A DNA stretch of 64,000 nucleotides, taken from the NCBI GenBank assembly GCA_007693965.1, contig RECQ01000033.1:116917-180916 (forward strand), read 5' to 3'. The translations under genes and the position numbers were made by a program. The stretch is from Phycisphaeraceae bacterium (GTDB lineage: Bacteria; Planctomycetota; Phycisphaerae; Phycisphaerales; UBA1924). This document shows, in pieces, positions 44,905 through 53,626 of the stretch (its first letter is position 1; the number at the start of each line of letters is the position of its first letter). The notes under the pieces are model-generated. The model did no database searches and was not told the DNA's origin. It saw only the letters and a list, made by a program, of their open reading frames with translations.

Positions 44905-45873
44905 ATGCAGCCCGAGACTCTGGCGTCGACCCGTCGCTCCGACGCCGCCCATGAAACAAATCCGCATGTCAGCGACCACGACCCCCAGTGGAACCTGATC
45001 CACTGGCGGCGAATCCTGCCCACGCTGTCGATCCACCTGCTGTGCCTCGGGGTGATCTGGGTGGGGTGGAGCTGGGCGGCGGTGATCGCGGCCCTGGCCC
45101 TCTACCTGGTGCGCATGTTCGCGATCACCGCGTTCTACCACCGCTACTTCTCGCACCGCACCTTCCGCACGCACCGCGCAACGCAGTTCATCTTCGCAGC
45201 GATCGGCGCCTCTTCGGCGCAGCGCGGCCCCCTGTGGTGGGCGGCCCACCACCGCGAGCACCACCGGCGCTCCGACCGCGAAGGCGATGTGCACTCGCCG
45301 GGGCTTCAGGGCGTGCTGTGGAGCCACTTCGGCTGGTTCCTCGCCGAGCCGAACATCCCGACCAACTACAAGGCCACGCCGGACCTTGTGAAATTCCCCG
45401 AGCTGGTGTGGATCAACCGCTGGCATGTGGCGCCGGTGCTGGCGCTGGCGGCATTCACGTGGCTGCTCGGGGCCGGACTGGCGAAGTGGGCGCCGGGGCT
45501 GGGGACGAGCGGGGCGCAGATGTTCGTGTGGGGCTTTGCGATCTCGACGGTGCTGCTGCACCACGCGACATTCACCATCAACTCGCTGGCGCACATGTTC
45601 GGGCGCAAGCGCTATCCGACGAACGACGACAGCCGCAACAATTTGCTGCTGGCGATCATCACGCTGGGCGAGGGGTGGCACAACAACCACCACTACGCGC
45701 CCGGCGCTGCGAGGCAGGGGTTCTACTGGTGGGAGATCGATATCTCGTACTACGTGCTGGCGCTGATGCGAAGGCTGGGGCTGGTGTGGGATCTGAACCC
45801 GGCGCCGGAGCGGGTGTATCGACAATCCGCTCGAATTGAAGAGGTCGCTGAGGTTGAAGAGGTGCGGGCGTGA
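44905..45873 (+). CDS. Acyl-CoA/acyl-lipid delta-9-type desaturase
   Basis: A 322-residue membrane di-iron desaturase with the three His boxes: HRYFSH (about 79), HREHHRRSDREGD (about 115) and GEGWHNNHHYAP (about 255), and four membrane helices. It introduces a double bond into saturated acyl chains, which would supply the substrate for the Cfa enzymes of this operon. The ATG at 44905 has AAGGA six bases upstream. The stop overlaps the next start as GTGA. It heads a translationally coupled lipid-modification operon. Confidence 0.93.
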   Translation: MQPETLASTRRSDAAHETNPHVSDHDPQWNLIHWRRILPTLSIHLLCLGVIWVGWSWAAVIAALALYLVRMFAITAFYHRYFSHRTFRTHRATQFIFAAIGASSAQRGPLWWAAHHREHHRRSDREGDVHSPGLQGVLWSHFGWFLAEPNIPTNYKATPDLVKFPELVWINRWHVAPVLALAAFTWLLGAGLAKWAPGLGTSGAQMFVWGFAISTVLLHHATFTINSLAHMFGRKRYPTNDDSRNNLLLAIITLGEGWHNNHHYAPGAARQGFYWWEIDISYYVLALMRRLGLVWDLNPAPERVYRQSARIEEVAEVEEVRA

Positions 45874-47195
45874 TCGGGCGGGCGGCGATGCAGGATGCGG
45901 GGCCGGCGCCGATCAGGGTGCCCCCTGCGCCAGAGCGACGGCGGATCGCCATCGTGGGCTCGGGGATCTCAGGCCTGCTCGCCGCGCATCTGCTGCACGC
46001 GCGCCATGACATCACGCTCTTCGAGAAAGAGGACCGCCTCGGAGGGCATACGAACACCATCGAATTCGAGCGCTGGGGGCGGCGCCTCGCGGTGGACACG
46101 GGGTTCATCGTGTGCAACCGGCGGAACTACCCGATCTTCACCGGCCTGCTCGATGAGCTGGGCGTGCAGACCCGCCCCACCACCATGAGCTTCAGCGTGC
46201 GCTGCGATCGCACCGGCTTCGAGTACGGCGGCTCGTCGCTGAACGCGCTCTTCGCCCAGAGGCGTCGGATCGCATCGCCGCGGTTCTGGCGCATGGTTCG
46301 GAACATCCTGAAATTCGGGCGCGAGGCGCCCGAAGCCGCCGCGGCGTGCGACGATTCGGTGACGCTGGGCGACTTCCTCGACGCCTCACGCTACTCGGAC
46401 TGGTTCATCGAGCGCTACATCCTGCCCATGGGCGGCGCCATCTGGTCGGCCTCGCGCGAGCGCATCCGCGATTTCCCGTTCAGGGCGTTCGTGCACTTCT
46501 TCGAGAACCACGGGATGCTGCTGCCCGGCGACCGGCCGCAGTGGCTGACGATCGAGGGCGGCTCGCAGCGGTACGTTGAGAAGCTGGCGGCGCCGTGGAA
46601 GGATCGAATCCGCACCGGCGCCGCGGTGAAACGGATCGAGCGCGACGCCGGCGGCGTGACGATCAAGCCGGCCGGCGGCGACGCCGAACGGTTCGACGAG
46701 GTTGTTCTCGCCGTTCACAGCGACCAGGCATTGCGGCTGCTGGCGGACCCGACGGAGTTCGAGCGCATGATCCTTGGCGCGATCCCCTACCAGTCCAACG
46801 AGGCGGTTCTGCACACCGATGCATCATTGTTGCCGCGGCGGAAGCTGGCGTGGTGCGCATGGAACCATCACCTTGACGATGCGCCGGGCGGGCGCGTCGG
46901 GGTGACGTACTGCATGAACAAACTTCAGGGTGTCAGGTCGCCGGAGCCGGTGTGCGTGACGCTGAACCGCACCGAGCGGATCGACCCACGAACCATCATC
47001 GCGACCATACGCTACGACCATCCGGTCTACAGCCGCGAGTCGTTTGAGGCCCAGCGCCGCATCGGCGAGATCAGCGGCGAGAACCGCACGCACTACTGCG
47101 GCGCCTGGTGTGGCTATGGCTTCCACGAGGATGGCGCCCGCAGCGCCGTGCGCGTGGCGCAGGAGCTGGGCGTCGGCGCCGGAGCCGCGTCATGA
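45870..47195 (+). CDS. FAD-dependent amine oxidase-like protein
   Basis: The 441-residue product has an N-terminal Rossmann FAD motif IAIVGSGISGLLAAHLLHA, the second FAD block DRLGGHTNTIEFERWGRRLAVDTGFIV in part, and the C-terminal NRTHYCGAWCGYGFHEDGAR. These proteins always accompany cfa and DUF1365 in fatty-acid-modifying operons, and are thought to act on unsaturated or cyclopropane acyl chains; the reaction is not established. The GTG start overlaps the desaturase stop, and the stop overlaps DUF1365. No Cys-linked flavin motif is visible. Confidence 0.9.
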   Translation: MIGRAAMQDAGPAPIRVPPAPERRRIAIVGSGISGLLAAHLLHARHDITLFEKEDRLGGHTNTIEFERWGRRLAVDTGFIVCNRRNYPIFTGLLDELGVQTRPTTMSFSVRCDRTGFEYGGSSLNALFAQRRRIASPRFWRMVRNILKFGREAPEAAAACDDSVTLGDFLDASRYSDWFIERYILPMGGAIWSASRERIRDFPFRAFVHFFENHGMLLPGDRPQWLTIEGGSQRYVEKLAAPWKDRIRTGAAVKRIERDAGGVTIKPAGGDAERFDEVVLAVHSDQALRLLADPTEFERMILGAIPYQSNEAVLHTDASLLPRRKLAWCAWNHHLDDAPGGRVGVTYCMNKLQGVRSPEPVCVTLNRTERIDPRTIIATIRYDHPVYSRESFEAQRRIGEISGENRTHYCGAWCGYGFHEDGARSAVRVAQELGVGAGAAS

Positions 47196-47977
47196 CGCTC
47201 GCGAGCTGCATTTATGACGGCTGGGTGCGGCACCGGCGGTATGCGCCGAAGAGCCACGCATTCACCATGCCGCTCTTCATGCTCTACATCGACCTGGCCG
47301 AGTTGCCCGAGCTGTTCCGCGGCTCGCCCCTGTGGTCGACGCGGCGCTTCGCCCCTGCCTGGTTGCGGCGGGCGGACTACCTGGGCGGGCGCGAAACCCC
47401 TGCACGCTCGATCGACGAATGTGTGCGCACCATCGTGGCGGAGCGGACGGGGCGCCGACCGACCGGACCCGTGCGCATGCTGACGCACGCGCGCCAGTGG
47501 GGATATTGCTTCAACCCGGTGACGTTCTATTACTGCTTTGACGAGGCGGGCGAGCGCGTGGAGGCGGTCGCAGCGGAGATTACGAACACGCCGTGGAAGG
47601 AGCGGCACACGTATGTGCTCTCCCGCAGCGCAGCCGGCGAGGGCGCCCTGCGGCGGCGCTTCGAGAAGGAGTTTCATATCTCCCCATTCATGCCGATGGA
47701 CATGAAATACGACTGGACGCTGCCCGATCCGCGCGACCGGCTCTTCGTGCACATGAACAACCGCCGCGAAGGCCGCCGCGAGTTCGACGCCACGCTGGTG
47801 ATGCGCCGGCGCGAAGCCAGCGGCGCCATGCTGGCGCGGATGCTGGTGAAGCACCCGGCGATGACGCTGGGTGTGGCAGGGCGGATTCACCTCGAGGCGC
47901 TGCGGCTGTGGCTGAAGCGGGTTCCGGTGCACTCGCATCCTGACAAGCGCCTGCGCCGAGCGGAGGGACGGGCATGA
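47192..47977 (+). CDS. DUF1365 family protein
   Basis: The 261-residue product has the DUF1365 patterns ASCIYDGWVRHRRYAPKSHA, VRMLTHARQWGYCFNPVTFY, ITNTPWKERHTYVL and KEFHISPFMPMDMKYDWTLP. Members occur next to FAD-dependent and Cfa genes and may bind or present acyl chains; function is not established. The ATG overlaps the upstream stop (ATGA), and its own stop overlaps the cfa start, so it is part of a tightly coupled operon. Confidence 0.92.
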   Translation: MTLASCIYDGWVRHRRYAPKSHAFTMPLFMLYIDLAELPELFRGSPLWSTRRFAPAWLRRADYLGGRETPARSIDECVRTIVAERTGRRPTGPVRMLTHARQWGYCFNPVTFYYCFDEAGERVEAVAAEITNTPWKERHTYVLSRSAAGEGALRRRFEKEFHISPFMPMDMKYDWTLPDPRDRLFVHMNNRREGRREFDATLVMRRREASGAMLARMLVKHPAMTLGVAGRIHLEALRLWLKRVPVHSHPDKRLRRAEGRA

Positions 47978-49356
47978 GCGATCAACAGAACATGCTGCAT
48001 CCCGGACGGCTCGGGCCCGGACGGCTGGCGCGGCTGCCTCTCACACAGCGATTCGCAACGCGCTTCGCCCATGCGCTGCTGGGGCGGCTGGAGGAAGGCG
48101 AGCTCACGCTGGAGACACAGGCGGGCCGGAGGGTCTTCGGCGAGCCGGCGCGTGATGGATTGTGCGCGCAAGTCCGCCTGCGTGACGATGCGGTGCTGGC
48201 GGTGGTGGCGATGCGCGGGGCGCTCGGCGCCGCGGAGACGTACATCGCCGGGCTGTGGGAGTGCGATGATCTCACGGCGCTGGTGCGCATCCTGGTGCGC
48301 AACCAGGCGGCGCTGGAGGCGATGGACCATCGCTGGAGCTTCGCGTTGAAGCCGCTGCGCCTTGCGCTCGATCGCCTGCGGCCGCGGGGGCGCGGGGCGG
48401 CGCGGCGCGACATCCACGCCCACTACGACCTTGGGAATGAGTTCTTCGCGCTCTTCCTCGATCCGAGCATGACCTATTCCTGCGCCATCTTCGACCGGCC
48501 CGGCATGACGCTGGAGGAGGCGTCGATCGCCAAGATTGATCGGGCGTGCGCCAAGCTGGATCTGCGGCCCGGCGATCACCTGCTGGAGATCGGCACGGGG
48601 TGGGGCTCGATGGCGATCCACGCCGCACGGGAATATGGATGCCGCGTGACAACGACGACGATCTCGAAGCGCCAGGCGGCGTTTGCGCATCAGCGCATCG
48701 AGGAAGAAGGGCTGGGCGATCGCATCACCGTGTTGGAGCGCGATTTCCGCGATCTGGAGGGTGTGTACGACAAGCTGGTGTCGATCGAGATGATCGAGGC
48801 GGTCGGGGCGCCGCTGCTGGGGACGTACGTGCGGAAGTGCGGCGAACTTCTCAAACCCGATGGCGCCATGCTGCTTCAGTCGATCACGATCGACGACCGG
48901 CACTACGAGCGGGCCAAGTCGCGTGTTGATTTTCTGAAGAAGTACATCTTCCCCGGCAGCTTCCTGCCGTCGGTGAGCGCGATTTCTACGGCGCTGGCGC
49001 GCGAGAGCGATCTGCGGGTCGGCCATCTCGAGGACATCGGCCTGCATTACGCCGCGACGCTGCGCCAATGGCGCGAGAACTTCGGCGCCCGGCTCGATGA
49101 GGCGCGGGCGCTGGGGCTGGACGAGCCGTTCATCCGCATGTGGATGTGGTATTTCTGCTACTGCGAGGGCACGTTCGCGGAGCGGCGGGCGAGCGATGTG
49201 CAGATGCTGCTGCTCAAGCCGCGGTGCGGGCTGGAGTGGCCGCTGCGGGCTCACTCCGGCCAGGCCGCGCCGGCGGGCCCGGACACGGAAGGAGGCGCGC
49301 ATGCCGCATCGGCTGTCACGCGTTCGCATCGCGATGCGCCGGCGCTTTCGTCATGA
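47974..49356 (+). CDS. cfa: Cyclopropane-fatty-acyl-phospholipid synthase
   Basis: The 460-residue product transfers a methylene group from S-adenosylmethionine to cis double bonds in phospholipid acyl chains. It has the N-terminal SCP2-like domain, DIHAHYDLGNEFFALFLDPS, the SAM motif LLEIGTGWGSMAIHAA (about 204-219), VSIEMIEAVG, LLQSITIDDRHYERAKSRVD, and FPGSFLPSVSAIS. The catalytic loop residues are present. The C-terminus carries an extra Ala/His-rich tail of about 35 residues. The stop overlaps the DUF2878 start. Confidence 0.93.
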   Translation: MSDQQNMLHPGRLGPGRLARLPLTQRFATRFAHALLGRLEEGELTLETQAGRRVFGEPARDGLCAQVRLRDDAVLAVVAMRGALGAAETYIAGLWECDDLTALVRILVRNQAALEAMDHRWSFALKPLRLALDRLRPRGRGAARRDIHAHYDLGNEFFALFLDPSMTYSCAIFDRPGMTLEEASIAKIDRACAKLDLRPGDHLLEIGTGWGSMAIHAAREYGCRVTTTTISKRQAAFAHQRIEEEGLGDRITVLERDFRDLEGVYDKLVSIEMIEAVGAPLLGTYVRKCGELLKPDGAMLLQSITIDDRHYERAKSRVDFLKKYIFPGSFLPSVSAISTALARESDLRVGHLEDIGLHYAATLRQWRENFGARLDEARALGLDEPFIRMWMWYFCYCEGTFAERRASDVQMLLLKPRCGLEWPLRAHSGQAAPAGPDTEGGAHAASAVTRSHRDAPALSS

Positions 49357-49922
49357 AGCGCTTGCTGATCAACATCGCGGGGTTCCAGATCGGATGGTTC
49401 GGCTGCATCCTTTCGGCGCGGTGGGATATGCCGCTGGTCGGCATCGCGATCGTGGCGGCGGTGATCGCAGCGCATCTGTGGATGCGCTCGTGGGATCGGC
49501 GCGAAGCTCTGGCGATCGGCGCCATCTTCGCGTCGGGCGCGGCCATGGATTCGATCCTGCTCGGGTTCGGACTGCTGAGCTTCCAGGAGAGCTCGACGGT
49601 CACGCCGCTCTTCGCGCTGTGGATCGGCGCCATGTGGGCGAACTTCGGCGCCACGCTGAACACATCGTACCGCTGGCTGCGCGGCCGCTGGGCCCTGGCG
49701 GCGGCGTTCGGGCTCGTCGGCGGGCCGACGACGTATTACGCGGGGATGAAGCTGGGAGCGATCGGGTTCCACGAATCACAGCACTGGACGTGGTTGGCGC
49801 TGGGGATCGAATGGACGATCGCGATGCCGCTGGCGCTGTGGGCGGCGGCGCGGCTCACGGGGTGGCGGCCGGCGAAGTTGACCGGTTCGCCTCCCGCTTC
49901 ACCAGAAGGCGACGTGGCATGA
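49353..49922 (+). CDS. DUF2878 family membrane protein
   Basis: A 189-residue protein with five or six membrane helices and the DUF2878 pattern INIAGFQIGWFGCILSA, GAAMDSILLGFGLLSF and ANFGATLNTSYRWLRGRW. Members sit in cfa operons and lack a known function. The ATG at 49353 overlaps the cfa stop as ATGA, so the longer open frame from 49140 is not used. Its 3' end overlaps the end of a small minus-strand gene by 68 bases, a tail-to-tail overlap. Confidence 0.88.
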   Translation: MKRLLINIAGFQIGWFGCILSARWDMPLVGIAIVAAVIAAHLWMRSWDRREALAIGAIFASGAAMDSILLGFGLLSFQESSTVTPLFALWIGAMWANFGATLNTSYRWLRGRWALAAAFGLVGGPTTYYAGMKLGAIGFHESQHWTWLALGIEWTIAMPLALWAAARLTGWRPAKLTGSPPASPEGDVA

Positions 49923-50238
49923 AGACTTCTTCAATCGTTTCCGCACGCAGCGCGCGACGGATGATGTACGCCAGCGTCGCCAGATTGCCGAGGAAGATCA
50001 GGGCGACGATCCACCAGAACGACCGGCGCAATGAGCCTTCGACGAAGGTAACCCACACCGCGATGATGAAGAGGCCTGCGTACAGATCGACCAGTGTCAC
50101 CAGGCCCCAGCCGTCGGCGACCAGTTCGGCCACGGCGGCGCCGATGTTCTTCTCCATCGAGGCGCGCACGATCAGCGCGATGAAGACAATCAATATGAGC
50201 ATGCTCATGGTCGCGAGGATGCGGACTGGTTTCGGCAT
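49855..50238 (-). CDS. Small membrane protein, DUF1475-like
   Basis: A 127-residue protein with three hydrophobic helices (ILATMSMLILIVFIALIVRA; LYAGLFIIAVWVTFVEGS; IVALIFLGNLATLAYII) and a basic tail. The FIIAVWVTFVEGSLRRSFWW pattern resembles DUF1475, which is often encoded in cfa operons; the match is by eye. GGAGG five bases upstream of ATG 50238 supports this start and rejects the longer frame to 50904, which only shadows the DUF1295 gene. It is oriented against the operon and overlaps DUF2878 at the 3' end. Confidence 0.65.
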   Translation of the reverse strand: MPKPVRILATMSMLILIVFIALIVRASMEKNIGAAVAELVADGWGLVTLVDLYAGLFIIAVWVTFVEGSLRRSFWWIVALIFLGNLATLAYIIRRALRAETIEEVFMPRRLLVKREANRSTSPAATP

Positions 50239-50340
50239 GACAGCCTCCGTTCGATGTTGCGACGCGGACCGGCGAGGCCCTGCAGCCAGCATATTCTGTA
50301 TCGGCTCCGGGCCGGTTTCAGGCGAGCGCGGGAGGGCGGG

Positions 50341-51162
50341 ATGATGATCGAGAACATGTGGATCAGGCCGCTGATCGTCGGCGTTGTGGTCGCGATCGCG
50401 ATGACGGGGCTGTGGGTGTTTCAGCGGCGGACGCGCGATGCGACGATCGTGGATCTGGGCTGGACCGTCGGCATCGGCGCCGCGGCGATTTTCTACGCGG
50501 TGGTGGGCGAGGGGGACATCGGGCGACGCGTGCTGCTGGCGGCGCTTGTGGGCGGGTGGTCGGCGCGGCTGGCGCGGCACATCCTGTTCGATCGTGTGCT
50601 CAAGGGCGTCGAGGACGGGCGCTACAAGGCGCTGCGCGAAGAGTGGGGCGACCGCTTCGATGGGCGCATGTTCTGGTTCTTCCATGCCCAGGGGCTGCTG
50701 GTGGTGATTCTGTCGATCCCGTTTCTGCTGGCCAGCGAGGATGGGCGCTCGGGTTTGCAGTTGACGGACATTCTCGCGGCGGCGCTGTGGATCGTGGGCA
50801 TGGCGGGCGAAACGATCGCGGACAAGCAGCTCGCGGCGTGGCGGTCGAATCCTGAGAACAAGGGGAAGACCTGCCGCGCGGGCTTGTGGCGCTACTCGCG
50901 GCATCCGAATTATTTCTTCGAGTGGCTGATGTGGTGCGCATTCGCGTTGCTGGCGCTGCCGGCGCCGATGGGGTGGCTCGGTCTGTCGGCGCCGCTGCTG
51001 ATGCTGCTGCTGATCACGAAGGTGACGGGCATCCCGCCATCGGAGGCGCAGGCGGTGCGCAGCCGCGGCGATGACTACCGGCGCTATCAGAAATCAACCA
51101 GCGCGTTCTTTCCCTGGCCGCCGAAAAATGACGCAGAGAAACCGGAGGACCGATCGACATGA
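50341..51162 (+). CDS. DUF1295 family membrane protein (steroid reductase-like)
   Basis: A 273-residue protein with six or seven membrane helices and the DUF1295 signature: VDLGWTVGIGAAAIFYAVVG, RFDGRMFWFFHAQGLLVVIL, CRAGLWRYSRHPNYFFEWL and a C-terminal SRGDDYRRYQKSTSAFFPWP. The fold is shared with isoprenylcysteine methyltransferases and steroid 5-alpha reductases; in cfa operons it is thought to reduce or otherwise modify the acyl chain. GGAGGGCGGG precedes ATG 50341 (or 50344). The stop overlaps the next gene as ATGA. Confidence 0.9.
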   Translation: MMIENMWIRPLIVGVVVAIAMTGLWVFQRRTRDATIVDLGWTVGIGAAAIFYAVVGEGDIGRRVLLAALVGGWSARLARHILFDRVLKGVEDGRYKALREEWGDRFDGRMFWFFHAQGLLVVILSIPFLLASEDGRSGLQLTDILAAALWIVGMAGETIADKQLAAWRSNPENKGKTCRAGLWRYSRHPNYFFEWLMWCAFALLALPAPMGWLGLSAPLLMLLLITKVTGIPPSEAQAVRSRGDDYRRYQKSTSAFFPWPPKNDAEKPEDRST

Positions 51163-52190
51163 CGCTTGCGCACACACTGGTCGAAAAGGGCGTGCTTCCG
51201 GATGCGCTGGTGCGCCAGGGAATCCGGCGCCGCCTGGCGGACCGCATCGAGCGTGAGATGGCCGGCGGCGTCGAGGCCCGTCAGGAGCGCACACGGGCGC
51301 TGGTCGAAGAGCTCCGCCGCAGCCCCATCGCGCTGGCGACGGACAAGGCCAACGAGCAGCACTACGAGGCGCCGACGGCGTTCTTCCGCATGGCGCTGGG
51401 GGCGCGCATGAAGTACAGCTGTGCGCACTGGCCGGAGGGCGTGCGCACGCTCGACGCCGCGGAGGAGTCGATGCTGACCCTGTGCTGCGAGCGGGCCCGG
51501 ATCGAGGACGGGATGGAGGTGCTGGATCTGGGCTGCGGCTGGGGGTCGATGGGGCTGTGGATCGCGGAGAAATATCCACGCTGCCGTGTGCTGGGCGTGT
51601 CGAACTCGGCGACGCAGCGGGCGTTCATCGAGGAGCGCCGGCGCGAGCTGGGGCTCAAGAACATCGAGATCCTCACGCGCGACGCCAACCAGCTGACACT
51701 GGATCGAAAGTTCGACCGCGTGGTGTCGATCGAGATGTTCGAGCATGTGCGCAATTTTCAGTCGCTGCTGGAGCGCATCGCGGGCTGGCTGCGGCCGGAG
51801 GGACTGCTCTTCGTCCACATCTTCACGCATCACACATGCGCCTACCCCTTCAACGAGGAGGACGACTGGATCGGCAAATGGTTCTTCACCGGCGGCCTGA
51901 TGCCGTCAAACGACCTGCTGCTGCGGTTCCAGAAGGATGTCGAGCTGCTGGACCAGTGGCTGGTGGACGGGCGCCACTACGAGAAGACGGCCAACGCCTG
52001 GCTGGCGCGCATGGACCAGCGGCGCGAGGAGGTGCGGCTGATCTTCCGCGAGCATTACGGCGAGTCGGAGGCGGAGGCGTGGACGCACCGGTGGCGGGTG
52101 TTCTTCATGGCGTGCGCGGAGCTGTGGGGATTCCGGGGCGGGAAGGAGTGGATGGTGTCGCACTTTCTGTTCCAGCCGCGGGGGAAGTGA
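51159..52190 (+). CDS. Second Cfa-like SAM-dependent methyltransferase
   Basis: A 343-residue class I methyltransferase related to Cfa: ANEQHYEAPTAFFRMALGAR, the SAM motif VLDLGCGWGSMGLWIAEKYP (about 121-140), SIEMFEHVRNFQSLLERIAG and FVHIFTHHTCAYPFNEEDDW. Unlike Cfa it lacks the N-terminal SCP2-like domain and has EDDWIGKWFFTGGLMPSNDL, as in coclaurine N-methyltransferase-like and bacterial homologues of unknown target. Co-translation with DUF1295 places it in acyl-chain modification, perhaps making a mid-chain methyl branch. It is the last gene of the operon. Confidence 0.88.
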   Translation: MTLAHTLVEKGVLPDALVRQGIRRRLADRIEREMAGGVEARQERTRALVEELRRSPIALATDKANEQHYEAPTAFFRMALGARMKYSCAHWPEGVRTLDAAEESMLTLCCERARIEDGMEVLDLGCGWGSMGLWIAEKYPRCRVLGVSNSATQRAFIEERRRELGLKNIEILTRDANQLTLDRKFDRVVSIEMFEHVRNFQSLLERIAGWLRPEGLLFVHIFTHHTCAYPFNEEDDWIGKWFFTGGLMPSNDLLLRFQKDVELLDQWLVDGRHYEKTANAWLARMDQRREEVRLIFREHYGESEAEAWTHRWRVFFMACAELWGFRGGKEWMVSHFLFQPRGK

Positions 52191-52208
52191 TAAGGGCGCG
52201 ACCGGGCG

Positions 52209-53462
52209 TCAACCCCCGACTTCCTGACCGGTGAAGACCCACTCCGGGAATGGATCGGTCAATTGATTCCATGATTCAGGTCCGGCGATGAACTCCTCTT
52301 CTGTGAGCAGGCATGAATCAAGCAGCAGACGGACACTGTTCTCATCGAGGTTGACGCCGATCATGACGACTTCCTGGCGTCTGTCACCGTAGGGATCGTT
52401 CCATTTCGATCGGATCCAGCTGAGAGACTCCTCGTCTTCGGGCCAGCGACTCCGGGGCGCCGCGGCCCACCAGCGGCTGGCGGGCTCGAGCCGGAACGTC
52501 CCTCCCGCCTGCGACCACATCGCGGCGAAGTCATGCTTGGTGGCGATCCAGCAGAACCCCTTCGAGCGGATGGTGCGCAGCAACCCGCTGTCGATCAGCT
52601 CGTAGAGGCGGCGGGGATGAAATGGTTTGCGTGCGCGGTAGACGAAACTGGATATTCCATACTCCTCGGTCTCCGGCGTGTGCTCCTCATTCAGCTCCTT
52701 CAGCCACTTGGGAGAGGACAGAGCCTTCTCCATGTCGAAGCGCCCGGCGCCGATGATTTCTTTGAGATCGACATCGGCGTTCACGGTGTGGATGATCTTC
52801 GCATCCGCGTTGAGAGCGCGGAGCATGGCTTCGACGTGTCGCAGCTCGGATTCACTGACGAGGTCGCACTTGTTGAGAAGAATGACATCGGCGAACTCGA
52901 CCTGATCGGTGAGCAGGTCGGAGATGGAGCGTTCATCCTGATTCGTGGCGCCCATGGCGCGATCGAGCAGATCGTCGTGGCTCTCGAAATCGATGCGGAA
53001 TCCGACGGCGTCAACGACCGTGACCATGGTGTCGAGGCGCGACAGGCTCGAGAGCGAGCGCCCATCCTCGTCCTCGAAGGTGAAGGTCTGGGCGACCGGA
53101 AGGGGCTCGGAGATTCCGGTGGATTCGATGAGCAGATAGTCGAACTTGCGCTCTCGCGCGAGCTGCGAGACGGCGCGAAGCAGATCGTCTCGCAGCGTGC
53201 AGCAGATGCACCCATTCGTCATCTCGACCAACTCTTCCTCAACGCGATCCAGGCGCGCGTCTCCCTGGCGGACCAGATCGGCGTCGATGTTGATCTCGCT
53301 CATGTCATTGACGATCACCGCCACCCTGAGGCCGTCGCGGTTGCGCAGGACGTGATTGAGCAGCGTCGTCTTGCCGGCGCCGAGGAAGCCGGAGAGGACG
53401 GTGACGGGAAGCCGCCCGTCGGCGGGGAGATGGGCGGCAGGATGGACATCGCGATCGGACAT
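52209..53462 (-). CDS. COG0523 GTPase, ZigA/YciC-type metal chaperone
   Basis: The 417-residue product has [20 protein letters not shown] (Walker A, residues 25-32), GCICC (Cys85-Cys88 with the CxCC metal site), [15 protein letters not shown] as the guanine-specificity motif, and the C-terminal CobW domain ([12 protein letters not shown]). The length and insert-rich C-terminus fit the ZigA/YciC branch used under zinc limitation rather than CobW of cobalamin synthesis; no cobalamin genes are near. It diverges from an operon with a Fur-family gene over a shared regulatory region, which supports zinc control. Confidence 0.9.
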   Translation of the reverse strand: MSDRDVHPAAHLPADGRLPVTVLSGFLGAGKTTLLNHVLRNRDGLRVAVIVNDMSEINIDADLVRQGDARLDRVEEELVEMTNGCICCTLRDDLLRAVSQLARERKFDYLLIESTGISEPLPVAQTFTFEDEDGRSLSSLSRLDTMVTVVDAVGFRIDFESHDDLLDRAMGATNQDERSISDLLTDQVEFADVILLNKCDLVSESELRHVEAMLRALNADAKIIHTVNADVDLKEIIGAGRFDMEKALSSPKWLKELNEEHTPETEEYGISSFVYRARKPFHPRRLYELIDSGLLRTIRSKGFCWIATKHDFAAMWSQAGGTFRLEPASRWWAAAPRSRWPEDEESLSWIRSKWNDPYGDRRQEVVMIGVNLDENSVRLLLDSCLLTEEEFIAGPESWNQLTDPFPEWVFTGQEVGG

Positions 53463-53513
53463 GGCGCGCCTCCAGTGGGCGAGAAGGGGCGGCGCGGCGT
53501 CCGACCCGGACTA

Positions 53514-53557
53514 TTGACAAAGAATCGACGATAGCTATACTGACAACACTTTGTCAA
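53514..53557 (+). promoter_or_regulatory. Promoter with inverted-repeat operator (candidate Zur site)
   Basis: TTGACA at 53514-53519 and TATACT at 53536-53541 with a 16-base spacer form a near-consensus promoter for the downstream lipoprotein gene. TTGACAAAG (53514-53522) and CTTTGTCAA (53549-53557) are exact inverted repeats, and TGACAA/TTGTCA (53541-53556) form a second, closer one. Read on the other strand TTGACA also occurs, so the site may control the divergent GTPase gene too. Confidence 0.6.
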
Positions 53558-53626
53558 CAGCAACTCGTAGGCATATAGCCACGGGCCGCGAGCACTGCCC
53601 GGCCGGCGGCGGAAAGGATCCCGACG

